Shown here: one piece after another, positions 47,286 through 54,731 of the stretch
Position numbering within the stretch: position 1 is the stretch's first letter
Layout of the letters: every line of letters begins with the position of its first letter
Assembly (NCBI RefSeq): GCF_029581275.1
Contig: NZ_CP120742.1
Span: forward strand, 3,146,001-3,210,000
DNA from: Micromonospora sp. WMMD1155
GTDB lineage: Bacteria > Actinomycetota > Actinomycetes > Mycobacteriales > Micromonosporaceae
DNA: 64,000 bases
Direction: 5' to 3'
Made by a program: the position numbers and the translations under genes
The notes under the pieces: model-generated
Seen by the model: only the letters and a program-made list of their open reading frames with translations
Told to the model about the DNA's origin: nothing
Database searches by the model: none

Positions 47286-48044
47286 ATGCCGAACGAGCGG
47301 CTACGTGATGCGATCCTGCGCAACGGCCTGACCCCGGTTGCTGTCGCCGAGAGGATCGGGGTTGACGCAAAGACTGTGGAGCGGTGGATCACGCAGGACC
47401 GGACGCCGTACCCGCGTCATCGGCACGCCATCGCAGCGATGGTGCGGGAGGACGTGCCGTACCTGTGGCCCGACGCAGTCACCCCGGAAAAGGCGTCGCA
47501 GATCGGGCAGAGCGAAATGGTTCAGCTCTACTCACGGCGATCCTCGGTGCCGTCGGACCTGTGGCGTCGGCTGATCGAACGCGCCACGAAGCGTATCGAC
47601 GTGCTCGCCTACGCCGGACTGTTCCTCGTTGAGCAAGACCCGAGACTGATCGATGTCCTACGTCAAAAGGGCATTGACGGTGTAGCGGTCAATATCCTGC
47701 TCGGCGATCCGACCAGCCCCGCCATCGAGCGGAGAAGCGTCGAGGAAGGTGCGCCCGGCGTGATGGCCGCAAAGATCCGGCAGGTTCAGCAGTACTACAG
47801 CCGGCTTGGTGATGCGCCTGGGGTCAAGGTGGTCTGTCACGACACGACTCTGTACAACTCGATCTACCGCTTCGATGACGAGATGTTGGTCAACATGCAC
47901 GTCCTCGGTTTTCCAGCGCCACACGCGCCCGTGATGCACCTCCGCAAGCTCAACGGTGGCGACCTCTTCCGCACCTACTCCGACAGCTTCGACCGCGTCC
48001 TTGATGCCTCCAAGCCGTGGCCAAGCGACGAGGTGGCAGCCTAG
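47286..48044 (+). CDS. XRE family regulator with DUF5919 (PLD-like) domain
   Basis: A 252-residue protein. Residues 1-60 are a Cro/C1-like HTH (NERLRDAILRNGLTPVAVAERIGVDAKTVERWITQDRTPYPRHR). Residues about 80-250 match the DUF5919 domain found behind such HTHs (VQLYSRRSSVPSDLWRRLIERATKRIDVLAYAGLFL, VAVNILLGDPTSPAI, NSIYRFDDEMLVNMHVLGFPAPHAPVMHLR), a phospholipase-D-like fold that probably senses a phosphorylated ligand rather than cuts. The ATG at 47286 has GAGGAG 7 bases upstream. A Nudix gene follows after 4 bases. This XRE/Nudix pair recurs on AICEs and may set the switch between integration and transfer. Confidence 0.82.
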   Translation: MPNERLRDAILRNGLTPVAVAERIGVDAKTVERWITQDRTPYPRHRHAIAAMVREDVPYLWPDAVTPEKASQIGQSEMVQLYSRRSSVPSDLWRRLIERATKRIDVLAYAGLFLVEQDPRLIDVLRQKGIDGVAVNILLGDPTSPAIERRSVEEGAPGVMAAKIRQVQQYYSRLGDAPGVKVVCHDTTLYNSIYRFDDEMLVNMHVLGFPAPHAPVMHLRKLNGGDLFRTYSDSFDRVLDASKPWPSDEVAA

Positions 48045-48048
48045 AGAC

Positions 48049-48519
48049 ATGGCGAGAACCGAGCATTACCACGACCCGAACGCGCCGAAGGCCAACAGCA
48101 TCGTTGTCGCCGTCTCCGTCTTTGTTCGTGACGAGCACAGCCGGGTGCTACTCATCCAGCGCACTGACAACGGCCTGTGGTCTCTGCCCGGCGGCGGCCA
48201 GGAGGTCGGCGAGACGGTCGCCCAGACGGCCGTCCGAGAAGTCCACGAGGAGACCGGCATTAGCGTCGAGGTGACTGGAATGGTAGGCGTCTACTCTGAC
48301 CCCAGCCATGTCATCGAGTACTCGGACGGCGAGGTGCGGCAACAGTTCTCGCTCTGCTTCCGGGCCAGACCGATCAGCGGAACTCCGACCCCGAGCGACG
48401 AGTCACACGAGGCCCGGTGGGTAGCACGCGACGAGCTGGCCGCACTCAACATCCATCCGTCGACTCTGCTCCGCATCAACCACGGCTACGAGGAACGCCA
48501 AAATCCCTACATCGGCTGA
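48049..48519 (+). CDS. Nudix hydrolase
   Basis: A 156-residue protein with a complete Nudix box, GGGQEVGETVAQTAVREVHEETGI, fitting GX5EX7REUXEEXGU. It hydrolyses a nucleoside diphosphate linked to another moiety; the substrate is unknown. It starts 4 bases after the XRE-DUF5919 stop, so both are co-expressed. Its product or substrate could be the ligand of the DUF5919 domain (inference). The 3' end overlaps the opposing HD gene by 13 bases. Confidence 0.9.
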   Translation: MARTEHYHDPNAPKANSIVVAVSVFVRDEHSRVLLIQRTDNGLWSLPGGGQEVGETVAQTAVREVHEETGISVEVTGMVGVYSDPSHVIEYSDGEVRQQFSLCFRARPISGTPTPSDESHEARWVARDELAALNIHPSTLLRINHGYEERQNPYIG

Positions 48520-49070
48520 CGGGCGCCAGCGAGCCGGCGCTGAGTCCGCTGCACAGCGGCAACCATTTCGGGTTCCGCCCTGCCGATGAACCGGGTCACC
48601 AGGTGCTCCGGTCCGTAGCGGGACCGAATCTCTGCCAGCCGGTCCAGGACCTCGAAGTCTTGGCCATCCGGCCCGGTCGTCATGTCAGCGCAGCAAATAG
48701 CGTCGGTTACTGCTGTCTCCTCCCGAGGGAACTCGGCGGCCAGGACCTCACCAAGTCCACGTTCGTCGGCTTCGAGCCAGGCGCAGGAGTGGTGAGCGAC
48801 CAGGGCTGCAATGCGCTCGTCGAAGCGCTCGCGGCGTAGCCAGCGGCCACCGTCGAGCGAGTGAAAGCCGGTGTCGACCAGGTCCGGGCTGTAACCCACG
48901 TCGTGTAGCCAAGCTGCCGCTACAAGTACCTGGCGATCCTCGTTCGGGACTGCGCCGCTGATCCGGTCCGCCTTGGCGGCGACCGCCTGGACGTGACTCC
49001 ATCGACGGGGTAGCGGTGTCTCCAACAGGTGTCGCGCAACTTCGCGGGCGCTATCGACGAGGGCGGCCAT
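48507..49070 (-). CDS. HD domain phosphohydrolase-like protein
   Basis: A 187-residue protein of the HD superfamily: His in RWSHVQAVAAKADR, the His-Asp pair in AAAWLHDVGYSPDL, a further His in TGFHSLDGGRWL, and Asp in CADMTTGPDG. Such enzymes remove phosphates from nucleotides or cyclic nucleotides. It converges on the Nudix gene with a 13-base overlap. The ATG at 49070 is the first start that keeps the conserved helix; the longer frame upstream is unsupported. Substrate unknown. Confidence 0.82.
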   Translation of the reverse strand: MAALVDSAREVARHLLETPLPRRWSHVQAVAAKADRISGAVPNEDRQVLVAAAWLHDVGYSPDLVDTGFHSLDGGRWLRRERFDERIAALVAHHSCAWLEADERGLGEVLAAEFPREETAVTDAICCADMTTGPDGQDFEVLDRLAEIRSRYGPEHLVTRFIGRAEPEMVAAVQRTQRRLAGARQPM

Positions 49071-49740
49071 GACGCCAGGGTACGGAGCCGCCACCCTGCT
49101 CGCTATCCCGTGACCAGCCAGGCGACGAGACGAGGGCGGCCGGACTGCCGGCAAAGTGGTTCAAAGTTTCTGTACGTCTTCAAGGCGGCCCTGAACGGGC
49201 CGCACGCGCCGCCGCCTGGGCGCGCGTCCGTCGCTCCGCTGGCGCTCCGACTCCGGCCACGCAACACGCCCGGCGGCTGGCGCGGAAGCCGAAAGCCCAA
49301 GGGGCCGCCGCAGAACGACAGGCCGTCAACCGGTGAGGGCTGAGCCGGCAGCCGGCCGGGCCACGCGGCCACGAGCCCGCGCGGCGCAGGGGAGCGCACG
49401 TCGGCCGCGTCGGCGAGCTGTCGGCGATCGCAGGGTCGCGGCTACTGCGCCTCCGGCGGGAGCACTCCGGCTCCAGGATGGCCGGCGCTTCGTCGGCGGG
49501 TCACGGTTAGTGGGTGGTTGCGGTGAGCCATCCCGTCTGCCATCGACCCGGGCAAGCCGAGCAGCCCACCGCCCGACCCGCCAGCGTCCGGACGTGCGTC
49601 AAGGTGCGCTTGACGTGGCGGGCCGGACGGCGGCCCGCTCCCCAGGAGGGCGGGCCGATGGCAGACGGGATAGCAGTTCCACTCGGAGCTATCTATCATG
49701 ATCTTTTTGTCCATAAGAGCCCAAGACGCTGAGGACGAGG
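49071..49740. other. 670-bp non-coding GC-rich region of the AICE
   Basis: No ORF here has a ribosome site and a protein-like composition in any frame. The left 450 bases are GC-rich with many small hairpins; the right part holds the long hairpin at 49531-49670. The last 40 bases before the ATG at 49741 turn AT-rich (ATCTATCATGATCTTTTTGTCC), marking the promoter of the restriction gene. A non-coding block of this size in a compact element suggests an origin or transfer locus. Confidence 0.6.
49531..49670. other. 140-nt structured element with 15-bp perfect terminal inverted repeats
   Basis: The outer arms TCCCGTCTGCCATCG (49531-49545) and CGATGGCAGACGGGA (49656-49670) are perfectly complementary. 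Inside lie further nested arms: GTCCGG/CCGGAC, and an apical CGTCAAG-GTGCG-CTTGACG hairpin near 49598-49616. The whole would fold into one long branched hairpin as RNA or single-stranded DNA. Candidates are a single-strand origin for rolling-circle replication, a structured RNA, or a miniature transposable element; no target-site duplication is evident. Confidence 0.6.
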
Positions 49741-50592
49741 ATGACCCCTGAGCAGGACCGTGACGTCAACGCCGCCATGTTTGCCTACTGGACCAGCCGA
49801 GAGCGAGCAGCTCTCCGCCAGGCCGAGCGAGGAGAGGTGCAGGATGCTGGAGGCAGGGCTAATGTGACCTCGGGCGGTCACCTAGACGAAGTCGCCAGAC
49901 TCTTGGCGAAAGTCTGTCTCGATGCAGGAGCACCACTGAACGAGGTGTGGTACAAGGCTCCGGAAGGTGATCCGAATCGACGGTCCGGAGTCGGAAGAAA
50001 CACTACATTGCCGGGCTACTATCGGCCCACGAAGCAGTGGGATTTGGTTGTTCACCACCACGATGTCCCGATCATCGTCGTTGAGTTGAAGAGCCAAAAC
50101 GGTCCTTCTTACGGAAACAACGCCAATAATCGAGTCGAAGAAGCTATTGGCAGTGCGGTGGACTTTTCTCGTGCTCGTAAGGCCGGCTTAATTCAGGGGA
50201 GTCCTTGGATCGGATACGCATTCATAATTGAGGATGACATATTTTCCCGCAAGAACGAGTCCGGAAAGGACTCTAGTCGTTACGCCAAGGATCGCTATTT
50301 TGCTGACTGGTCGTACGTCCATCGAGTGCGGCTACTCAGTCAGCGCCTAGTAGAGGATGGGCACTACGATTCTGCGTGGGCGGTAGCAACAAGTAGGCCT
50401 GACTGCCCCGGTGTAATTAAGCCGAAAAACTGTCCGCAGCTAAAGACTAAGACTCCGGAGCATGTCCATGAATTCGCGTGGTGGGAACTGGATCCTGAGT
50501 CGCTGGGCTATGGGAGCTTTGCGGCAGCGCTAACAGCTCAGGTGAAGCGGTATTACCCTTCCGGTAGTACGCCCGCACTGCCGATGCCATAG
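49741..50592 (+). CDS. type II restriction endonuclease, PaeR7I/XhoI family (expected CTCGAG)
   Basis: A 283-residue enzyme. The PaeR7I family block is clear: LPGYYRPTKQWDLVVHHHDVPIIVVELKSQNGPSYGNNANNRVEEAIGSAVDF, with the PD-(D/E)xK residues Asp in QWDLVV and Glu-x-Lys in VELKSQ. WIGYAFIIEDD follows. Family members cut C^TCGAG. Base use is AT-richer than in the chromosome, which suggests recent acquisition. The start ATG at 49741 follows GACGAGG. Its 3' end overlaps the opposing methylase gene by 40 bases, the convergent layout typical of some type II systems. Confidence 0.88.
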   Translation: MTPEQDRDVNAAMFAYWTSRERAALRQAERGEVQDAGGRANVTSGGHLDEVARLLAKVCLDAGAPLNEVWYKAPEGDPNRRSGVGRNTTLPGYYRPTKQWDLVVHHHDVPIIVVELKSQNGPSYGNNANNRVEEAIGSAVDFSRARKAGLIQGSPWIGYAFIIEDDIFSRKNESGKDSSRYAKDRYFADWSYVHRVRLLSQRLVEDGHYDSAWAVATSRPDCPGVIKPKNCPQLKTKTPEHVHEFAWWELDPESLGYGSFAAALTAQVKRYYPSGSTPALPMP

Positions 50593-52220
50593 ATGCGGAA
50601 TGCGGCTTCCGTGGCCGCTTTCCTGTCTCGGCGGTCGAAAGCATCGGCGAGCGCTAAGCGATCCATCGTGGAGATTGCTTCTGGTCGGGGAACCCGAATC
50701 CGGCGCAAGTACTGGGCTTGAAAGCGCAGCGTTCCCCCACGCATTCTAACCGCATATGCCGCCACGAAAGCTTCCGCAACCGCTGACAGTAGTAAACCCC
50801 CCAGTACCCGCAAGTCCCACTCGTCTGAGACGATGTAGTAAAGATTATGATGCGGGTAAAGGCCGCCCTCTTCCAATACTGGATGGATGTGCGTTTTCAT
50901 ATCTGGGAAAAGTAGCTTTGGCCTGGCGGTGAGGTTGTGGTCGACCTTGTCGATCGTCCGATACCAATTCGCTGGGCGCTTCACCGCGATATGACGCCTT
51001 CGCAGGGCGACGGCATGCTTTTCGAAGTAGGCGCGGAGTCGCGGGTACTCATTCAGGTCAACGATCCTGCCGGCATCCCAGGGATTGACGAGGCAGTGGC
51101 CGGACCAGGATACCGATCCCGATACCGTGTCCCGGACCATCGACAGGGGTAGCAAACGGTCAGGCTCGACTGTTGCGGCCGTTGTGACGAACACGCTGTC
51201 AGCGCCGGTAGCGATGCCGATGCCAACGCGGGTGCCGGTGCCTGGATCCTCTAGGAGCGGAAAGCGATCATTCAAGTCCTCGATCATTGCAAGGGTCGCT
51301 GGTGAGCCAGTGGGCCAAGACTCCGACCCCTCAAACCAATGCGGGAGGCGGCTGACCTCGAACCGGTCGTTCACTACCGACGGGCTTTCCGGCTGCTGGA
51401 CCCATGCAAGTAGGTCCGCAGCATCAGCGGGGCCGAAGGCGCGAGTGGTGTCGGCGACAACTGCGGGGCCCTGCTGTTCTCGCCTGAGGATCGAGATCGC
51501 GGGATAGGCGGAGACCTGCTGATCGAAGGCGTCCACGTCGTGCATTGTGATCGTCGCATCGACGCTGTAGCTCGCTGCGATGAGTTCCCGCAGGTGTCTT
51601 CCGTACTGGTTGCGCATCCACCTGTCGGCACAGATGAAGCCGAGTGCTCCTCCGGCCTTGAGCGATCGCAATCCGACTTCGTAGAACCCGACATAGATGT
51701 CCGAGCGTCCGATCATGGCGGGGCAGGCGGCGCGGTAGGCGGCCATCCGATCGGCCGGCACGTCCTCCAATCGGATATAAGGAGGATTTCCGAGGACAAA
51801 GTCCACAGGTTCGCTGTCTCTATCGCGCAGTAGGTAGTCGCCTTCCTGCACCCAACTTTGGGCAAGCGCTGCCGCGTCCTCGGATGACCATCCGTCGTCG
51901 ACAAGCACCTTTTCGACGAGGCGGCGGCTGAGCTCGACGTTGCGCGACAGAAGATCGAAGGCGCGAAGGGAGGTGGCGGCGCTGGTTACAGGTCGACCAT
52001 GGATGTGGCACGACCTGCTCAGGCGTTCGACCATCGGTCCGAGAAAGGCGCCCGTGCCGCAAGCTGGCTCGACGGCAACGAGGTCGGCGAGGTCGCGATC
52101 AGCCGTGTAGCCGGCCAGGTCGAGGACGAAATCCACAATCCATCGCCGGGTGAACACCTCACCGTGCACGACCGCTTCAGCAGGGATGGGCGCTAGAGCC
52201 GACATCCCAACATCAAGCAT
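50553..52220 (-). CDS. adenine-N6 DNA methyltransferase of the PaeR7I-type system
   Basis: A 555-residue class I methylase of the Eco57I/PaeR7I-like type: SAM motif I VAVEPACGTGAFLGPM, catalytic motif IV VDFVLGNPPYIRLEDV, then FICADRWMRNQYG and a long target-recognition half (RPKLLFPDMKTHIHPVLEEGG, GGTLRFQAQYLRRIRVP). It should methylate adenine in CTCGAG and protect host DNA from the adjacent nuclease. Start: the ATG at 52220 with GAGGGG upstream is preferred, with MLDVGMSALAP as the beginning; ATGs at 52268 and 52205 are alternatives. Confidence 0.88.
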   Translation of the reverse strand: MLDVGMSALAPIPAEAVVHGEVFTRRWIVDFVLDLAGYTADRDLADLVAVEPACGTGAFLGPMVERLSRSCHIHGRPVTSAATSLRAFDLLSRNVELSRRLVEKVLVDDGWSSEDAAALAQSWVQEGDYLLRDRDSEPVDFVLGNPPYIRLEDVPADRMAAYRAACPAMIGRSDIYVGFYEVGLRSLKAGGALGFICADRWMRNQYGRHLRELIAASYSVDATITMHDVDAFDQQVSAYPAISILRREQQGPAVVADTTRAFGPADAADLLAWVQQPESPSVVNDRFEVSRLPHWFEGSESWPTGSPATLAMIEDLNDRFPLLEDPGTGTRVGIGIATGADSVFVTTAATVEPDRLLPLSMVRDTVSGSVSWSGHCLVNPWDAGRIVDLNEYPRLRAYFEKHAVALRRRHIAVKRPANWYRTIDKVDHNLTARPKLLFPDMKTHIHPVLEEGGLYPHHNLYYIVSDEWDLRVLGGLLLSAVAEAFVAAYAVRMRGGTLRFQAQYLRRIRVPRPEAISTMDRLALADAFDRRDRKAATEAAFRIYGIGSAGVLPEG

Positions 52221-52407
52221 GAGTGCTTCGCCCCTCGATGAAATGGCCATCAGGGCAGCGTACGGCACCGAAGGCCGGGCGAGGATCTGCCGCTATGGCC
52301 GGCCGACGGACTGTGCGTGTCGAGCGACGGCGACCGCCAGCGCGGATTCCCAGTGCCTGGCAGCTTCCGGCCGCATCTGGCGGAGTGGGCGGGCAGGGGC
52401 CGCGTAG

Positions 52408-52439
52408 CAGTGAAGCCCGACGGCTGCCGGGCTTCACTG
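52408..52439. terminator. terminator between the RHH gene and the methylase
   Basis: Perfect 12-base arms CAGTGAAGCCCG / CGGGCTTCACTG with an 8-base loop lie 39 bases past the stop of the minus-strand RHH gene and upstream of the methylase start. They insulate the two minus-strand genes. The rest of the gap 52221-52477 holds no supported gene. Confidence 0.8.
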
Positions 52440-52477
52440 GTTGAGGGGTGTTATGGGTCGCGGCAGGCTAGCGAAGA

Positions 52478-52897
52478 TTAAAGGATGTGGATCGTCTCGG
52501 TCTCGCCGTCGCGATTTTGAAGCCGTAGTCTGCCGCCGCCCCGCTCAAGAAGCTCTAGCACAAGGTTGTACACAACTAGGGCGCGGTTGATGGTGTCGGT
52601 CTTGCTGTCTCCGGTCCTCTCGCAGGCAAGATCGAGGGCTTCCACTGAGCGAGGCGCGAGGTTGACAGTTACGCGGACAAGGGAACTTCCGCCACCGCCA
52701 CCGCCTCCCCCACCGCTTCCGCCGCCAGTGTGACCTAGGCGAGAGCTGCCAGAGTCGGCCGGTTGCGCGGCAGACGTGCTGTCGCGACCGCGGGTCTGCC
52801 CGCTGCTCATATCCGCTCCCTCCAGGTCCTCAGGGGTAGTGAGCTGCCGTCCCAGTCCCGCGTCTGGGCGGTGCAGCACACTTCCCGTCTTAGCCAC
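52478..52897 (-). CDS. ribbon-helix-helix (CopG-like) regulator with Gly-rich linker
   Basis: A 139-residue protein. Residues 1-70 are polar and disordered with a Gly/Ser run (GGGSGGGGGGGGGSS). Residues about 71-120 form an RHH domain (LVRVTVNLAPRSVEALDLACERTGDSKTDTINRALVVYNLVLELL). The start is GTG at 52897 with AAGGAG 7 bases upstream. No toxin gene is adjacent, so a role as regulator of the restriction-modification genes or of the element is more likely than as antitoxin. Confidence 0.8.
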   Translation of the reverse strand: MAKTGSVLHRPDAGLGRQLTTPEDLEGADMSSGQTRGRDSTSAAQPADSGSSRLGHTGGGSGGGGGGGGGSSLVRVTVNLAPRSVEALDLACERTGDSKTDTINRALVVYNLVLELLERGGGRLRLQNRDGETETIHIL

Positions 52898-53397
52898 GAT
52901 GTACTCCTTCTCCTGGTGGTTGCGGCTTAATCGCTGCTTCCTTCATTTGTTGGCAGGCGGGGGTCGTACCTGCCCTCCTTGGCGGCCCGAGCCGTCTAGC
53001 TCTTGCCGCGCCAGGAGCACTGCCTTGCTGTCCCAGTCATACGTTGTATGTACCAGCTCTCGCTGTTCCAATGTCTCACACTGACACACATACGACTAGG
53101 GGTTAGACAGCTGGGGCAAGGTAGCAGGCCCTCGAGCGGCCTCGAGGGGCAGGGCAACACGCGGATGATACGGGCCACACAGTGTCATCCACCTTGGAAG
53201 CTTCTTACGGTTGACCTAACGACTGAACGCACCGGGGAGCAATGGCTGACGGTGAACAAATGATGACTCAAGGTCAACTGCCGCCTTTGCCGCTTATGGC
53301 CACAGCGGCCACCTTCGTCCCGGCGTCGCGAAGACCGTACAAACGTACGGTGGATATGCGGCCGATTCGCGTAGGTCCTGTGACTGGAGGTGCTAGT
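52898..53397. promoter_or_regulatory. 500-bp control region with two CTCGAG sites 10 bp apart
   Basis: The region is gene-poor and AT-richer than its neighbours. It contains the palindrome CATACGTTGTATG (about 53039-53051), a CCCTCGAG-CGGC-CTCGAGGG hairpin with CTCGAG at 53131-53136 and 53141-53146, a TTGACC at 53213-53218, and a palindrome ACCGTAC-AAAC-GTACGGT (53334-53351). These are plausible promoters and operators of the RHH gene (minus) and the small membrane-protein gene (plus). A possible 79-residue ORF from 53242 shares its frame with the leader ORF at 53398 but has a weakly spaced ribosome site. Confidence 0.5.
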
Positions 53398-53481
53398 GTG
53401 ACTGACCGTAGCCCCGGGGCGGGGCTGTGGGGGAGGGCTCGGTGGGGATGGCCCTTGTTTGAAAGGTGCAGGAACGCATGA
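53398..53481 (+). CDS. 27-residue Trp-rich leader ORF
   Basis: GTG at 53398 has GGAGG exactly 7 bases upstream. The frame ends at a TGA that overlaps the next gene's ATG by 4 bases (ATGA at 53478). The 27-residue peptide has three Trp within eight positions (LWGRARWGWPL). This organisation suggests a translated leader that couples to, or attenuates, the membrane-protein gene. The in-frame upstream ATG at 53242 would make a 79-residue protein instead. Confidence 0.45.
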   Translation: MTDRSPGAGLWGRARWGWPLFERCRNA

Positions 53482-53828
53482 CAAGTCCCACCCGGCCTGA
53501 GCGGCAGGTCCAGGATGACCTGACGGCGGCGGGGAACCCGGAGGGCGAGCTCACCGAGCGAGGGTGGAGCCAGGACATCGAGGCCGAGGCTCAGCTCAGC
53601 GGTCCCGGCGGGGTTCAGGCCACGGTTCGCATCCGGGATTCAACCGGCCGCACGTCGGCGAGCTGGTGCTACCTGGTCGAGGTGATCGCGGCCGCCGTCT
53701 GGCCGGTGATCGCCTTGATCGCCTGCATCAAGGCGAAGGCGTCGGCCGAGATCACGCTCTCGGTCAGCGGCATTGCCTTCGCCATCTCGCTGGCCATCTA
53801 CCTCGTTCACCTGAATCGGCGACGGTGA
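53478..53828 (+). CDS. small two-helix membrane protein near the right end of the AICE
   Basis: A 116-residue protein. A polar, acidic N-terminal 60 residues precede two hydrophobic helices (YLVEVIAAAVWPVIALIACIK; ITLSVSGIAFAISLAIYLV) and a basic end HLNRRR, so the N-terminal part should be cytoplasmic. I do not recognise the family. AGGA lies 5 bases before the ATG at 53478, which also overlaps the leader ORF stop. It is the last gene before attR; entry exclusion or cargo function are both possible. Confidence 0.65.
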   Translation: MTSPTRPERQVQDDLTAAGNPEGELTERGWSQDIEAEAQLSGPGGVQATVRIRDSTGRTSASWCYLVEVIAAAVWPVIALIACIKAKASAEITLSVSGIAFAISLAIYLVHLNRRR

Positions 53829-53861
53829 TCGGGGCCGCTCAACCGGCCGAAGCTACAGCAT

Positions 53862-53897
53862 GGAGCGGTCGTCCACCGGATGGTGGGCGACCGCTCC
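53862..53897 (+). terminator. terminator after the last AICE gene
   Basis: Arms GGAGCGGTCG / CGACCGCTCC extended by CCACC/GGTGG (one mismatch between the parts) around a GGAT loop, 33 bases past the stop at 53828. The remaining 290 bases to attR contain arm-type repeats and no gene. Confidence 0.75.
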
Positions 53898-54076
53898 GCT
53901 GCGTGGTGCGCGACGGGGGTGCCGGACAGCAAGGAAGCGGCGAGAAGGCCAGCACGAGTCGATTCCGAAGATCAGCCGACGATGCCCCGGGCCTGCCTGT
54001 TGACACCGAACCAGATGACAGCAGGAGGCAGTATCAGTCCGCATCCCCTCGGCGGGGTTCGCACTGGTCGTTGATC

Positions 54077-54129
54077 GACAGCAACGGCGACAGCAACCGG
54101 CCCGACCGAGGACGTCCGGCGACAGCAAC
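54077..54129. promoter_or_regulatory. three GACAGCAAC repeats beside attR (candidate Int arm sites)
   Basis: GACAGCAAC occurs at 54077-54085, 54089-54097 and 54121-54129. The first two have the same 12-base period as the pair beside attL (38891-38911). After excision these would lie on both sides of attP. Confidence 0.65.
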
Positions 54130-54190
54130 GCGCGTACAATCGCCCGAGACCGCGAACGCGGATGGACCAGGCCGGACGACCTGCACAGAG

Positions 54191-54236
54191 CTTGTAAGCG
54201 AGATGTCGCCGGTTCGATCCCGGCCGGGGGCTCCAT
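54191..54236. other. attR, 46-bp copy of the tRNA-Thr 3' half
   Basis: Identical over 46 bases to 38799-38844, from the anticodon-loop CTTGTAA to the base after CCA. The upstream tRNA half is absent, so this is not a working tRNA gene. It marks the right end of the element. Confidence 0.95.
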
Positions 54237-54294
54237 CTATACCCCCGATCCCGCATCGGTGGGCGTAACGGTCGACCGGGCGAGACGGAGGCCC

Positions 54295-54696
54295 ATGAGT
54301 CGGGCGGTGGAGGAGTCGAACCGGGCGATGCTGCGCGCCCGGGACGCGATGGACCGGGCGTACGCCGAGCCCCTGGACATCCCCGCGCTGGCGCGGATCG
54401 CGCACGTCTCCGAGGCGCACTTCATCCGTACCTTCCGGGCCACGTTCGGTGAGACCCCACACCGCTACCTGCAACGTCGCCGGGTGGAGCGGGCCATGAC
54501 GTTCCTGGTGGAGACCGACCGCGACGTGACGGACATCTGCTACGCCGTCGGCTTCGGCAGCCTGGGCACGTTCAGCCGGACGTTCCGCCAGATCGTCGGT
54601 GAGTCACCCTCGGATTTCCGGCGTCATCGCGTCGCCGCGGCCAACGTGCCGTCCTGCTTCGCCAAGGCCTGGACCAGACCCAGCAGTTTTGGATAA
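54295..54696 (+). CDS. AraC family transcriptional regulator (HTH only)
   Basis: A 133-residue protein made almost only of the double helix-turn-helix of AraC: IPALARIAHVSEAHFIRTFRATFGETPHRYLQRRRVERAMTFLVETDRDVTDICYAVGFGSLGTFSRTFRQIVGESPSDFRRH. There is no ligand-binding domain. ACGGAGG lies just before the ATG at 54295. It begins 59 bases past attR and before element insertion stood next to the tRNA. The VOC protein after it is its usual partner and probable target. Confidence 0.9.
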   Translation: MSRAVEESNRAMLRARDAMDRAYAEPLDIPALARIAHVSEAHFIRTFRATFGETPHRYLQRRRVERAMTFLVETDRDVTDICYAVGFGSLGTFSRTFRQIVGESPSDFRRHRVAAANVPSCFAKAWTRPSSFG

Positions 54697-54731
54697 GCCG
54701 CAGGTCACGGCAGGCCTCTAGCGTTATGGGC

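Larger units (their letters stand above)
38799..54236. mobile_element. actinomycete integrative and conjugative element (AICE) in tRNA-Thr
   Basis: The 15.4-kb segment is bounded by identical 46-bp att repeats. It carries a tyrosine integrase and excisionase beside the tRNA, a RepSA-type rolling-circle initiator, DUF2637 and small Spd-like genes, and an FtsK-like DNA translocase: the core set of pSAM2-type AICEs that excise, replicate and transfer double-stranded DNA between mycelia. Cargo on the right side is an XRE-DUF5919 regulator, a Nudix and an HD protein, a PaeR7I-type restriction-modification pair, an RHH protein and a small membrane protein. All core genes appear intact, so the element may be functional. 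Confidence 0.93.

Noticed and set aside
52478..52897. RHH protein as antitoxin of a toxin-antitoxin pair
   Set aside because: No small toxin-like gene is adjacent on the same strand; the next gene downstream is the methylase beyond a terminator.
49741..53146. depletion of CTCGAG in the window as proof of active restriction
   Set aside because: I noticed only a few CTCGAG sites but could not count all reliably by eye, so no claim of avoidance is made.
53242..53481. 79-residue ORF before the small membrane-protein gene
   Set aside because: The ribosome site GGGGAG is only 3 bases from the ATG and the N-terminal part spans a palindrome. The shorter in-frame start at 53398 with ideal spacing is preferred, though the longer form is not excluded.
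54159..54235. second tRNA-Thr gene at attR
   Set aside because: Only the 3' half from the anticodon loop on is present; acceptor 5' strand, D-arm and anticodon 5' stem are missing.
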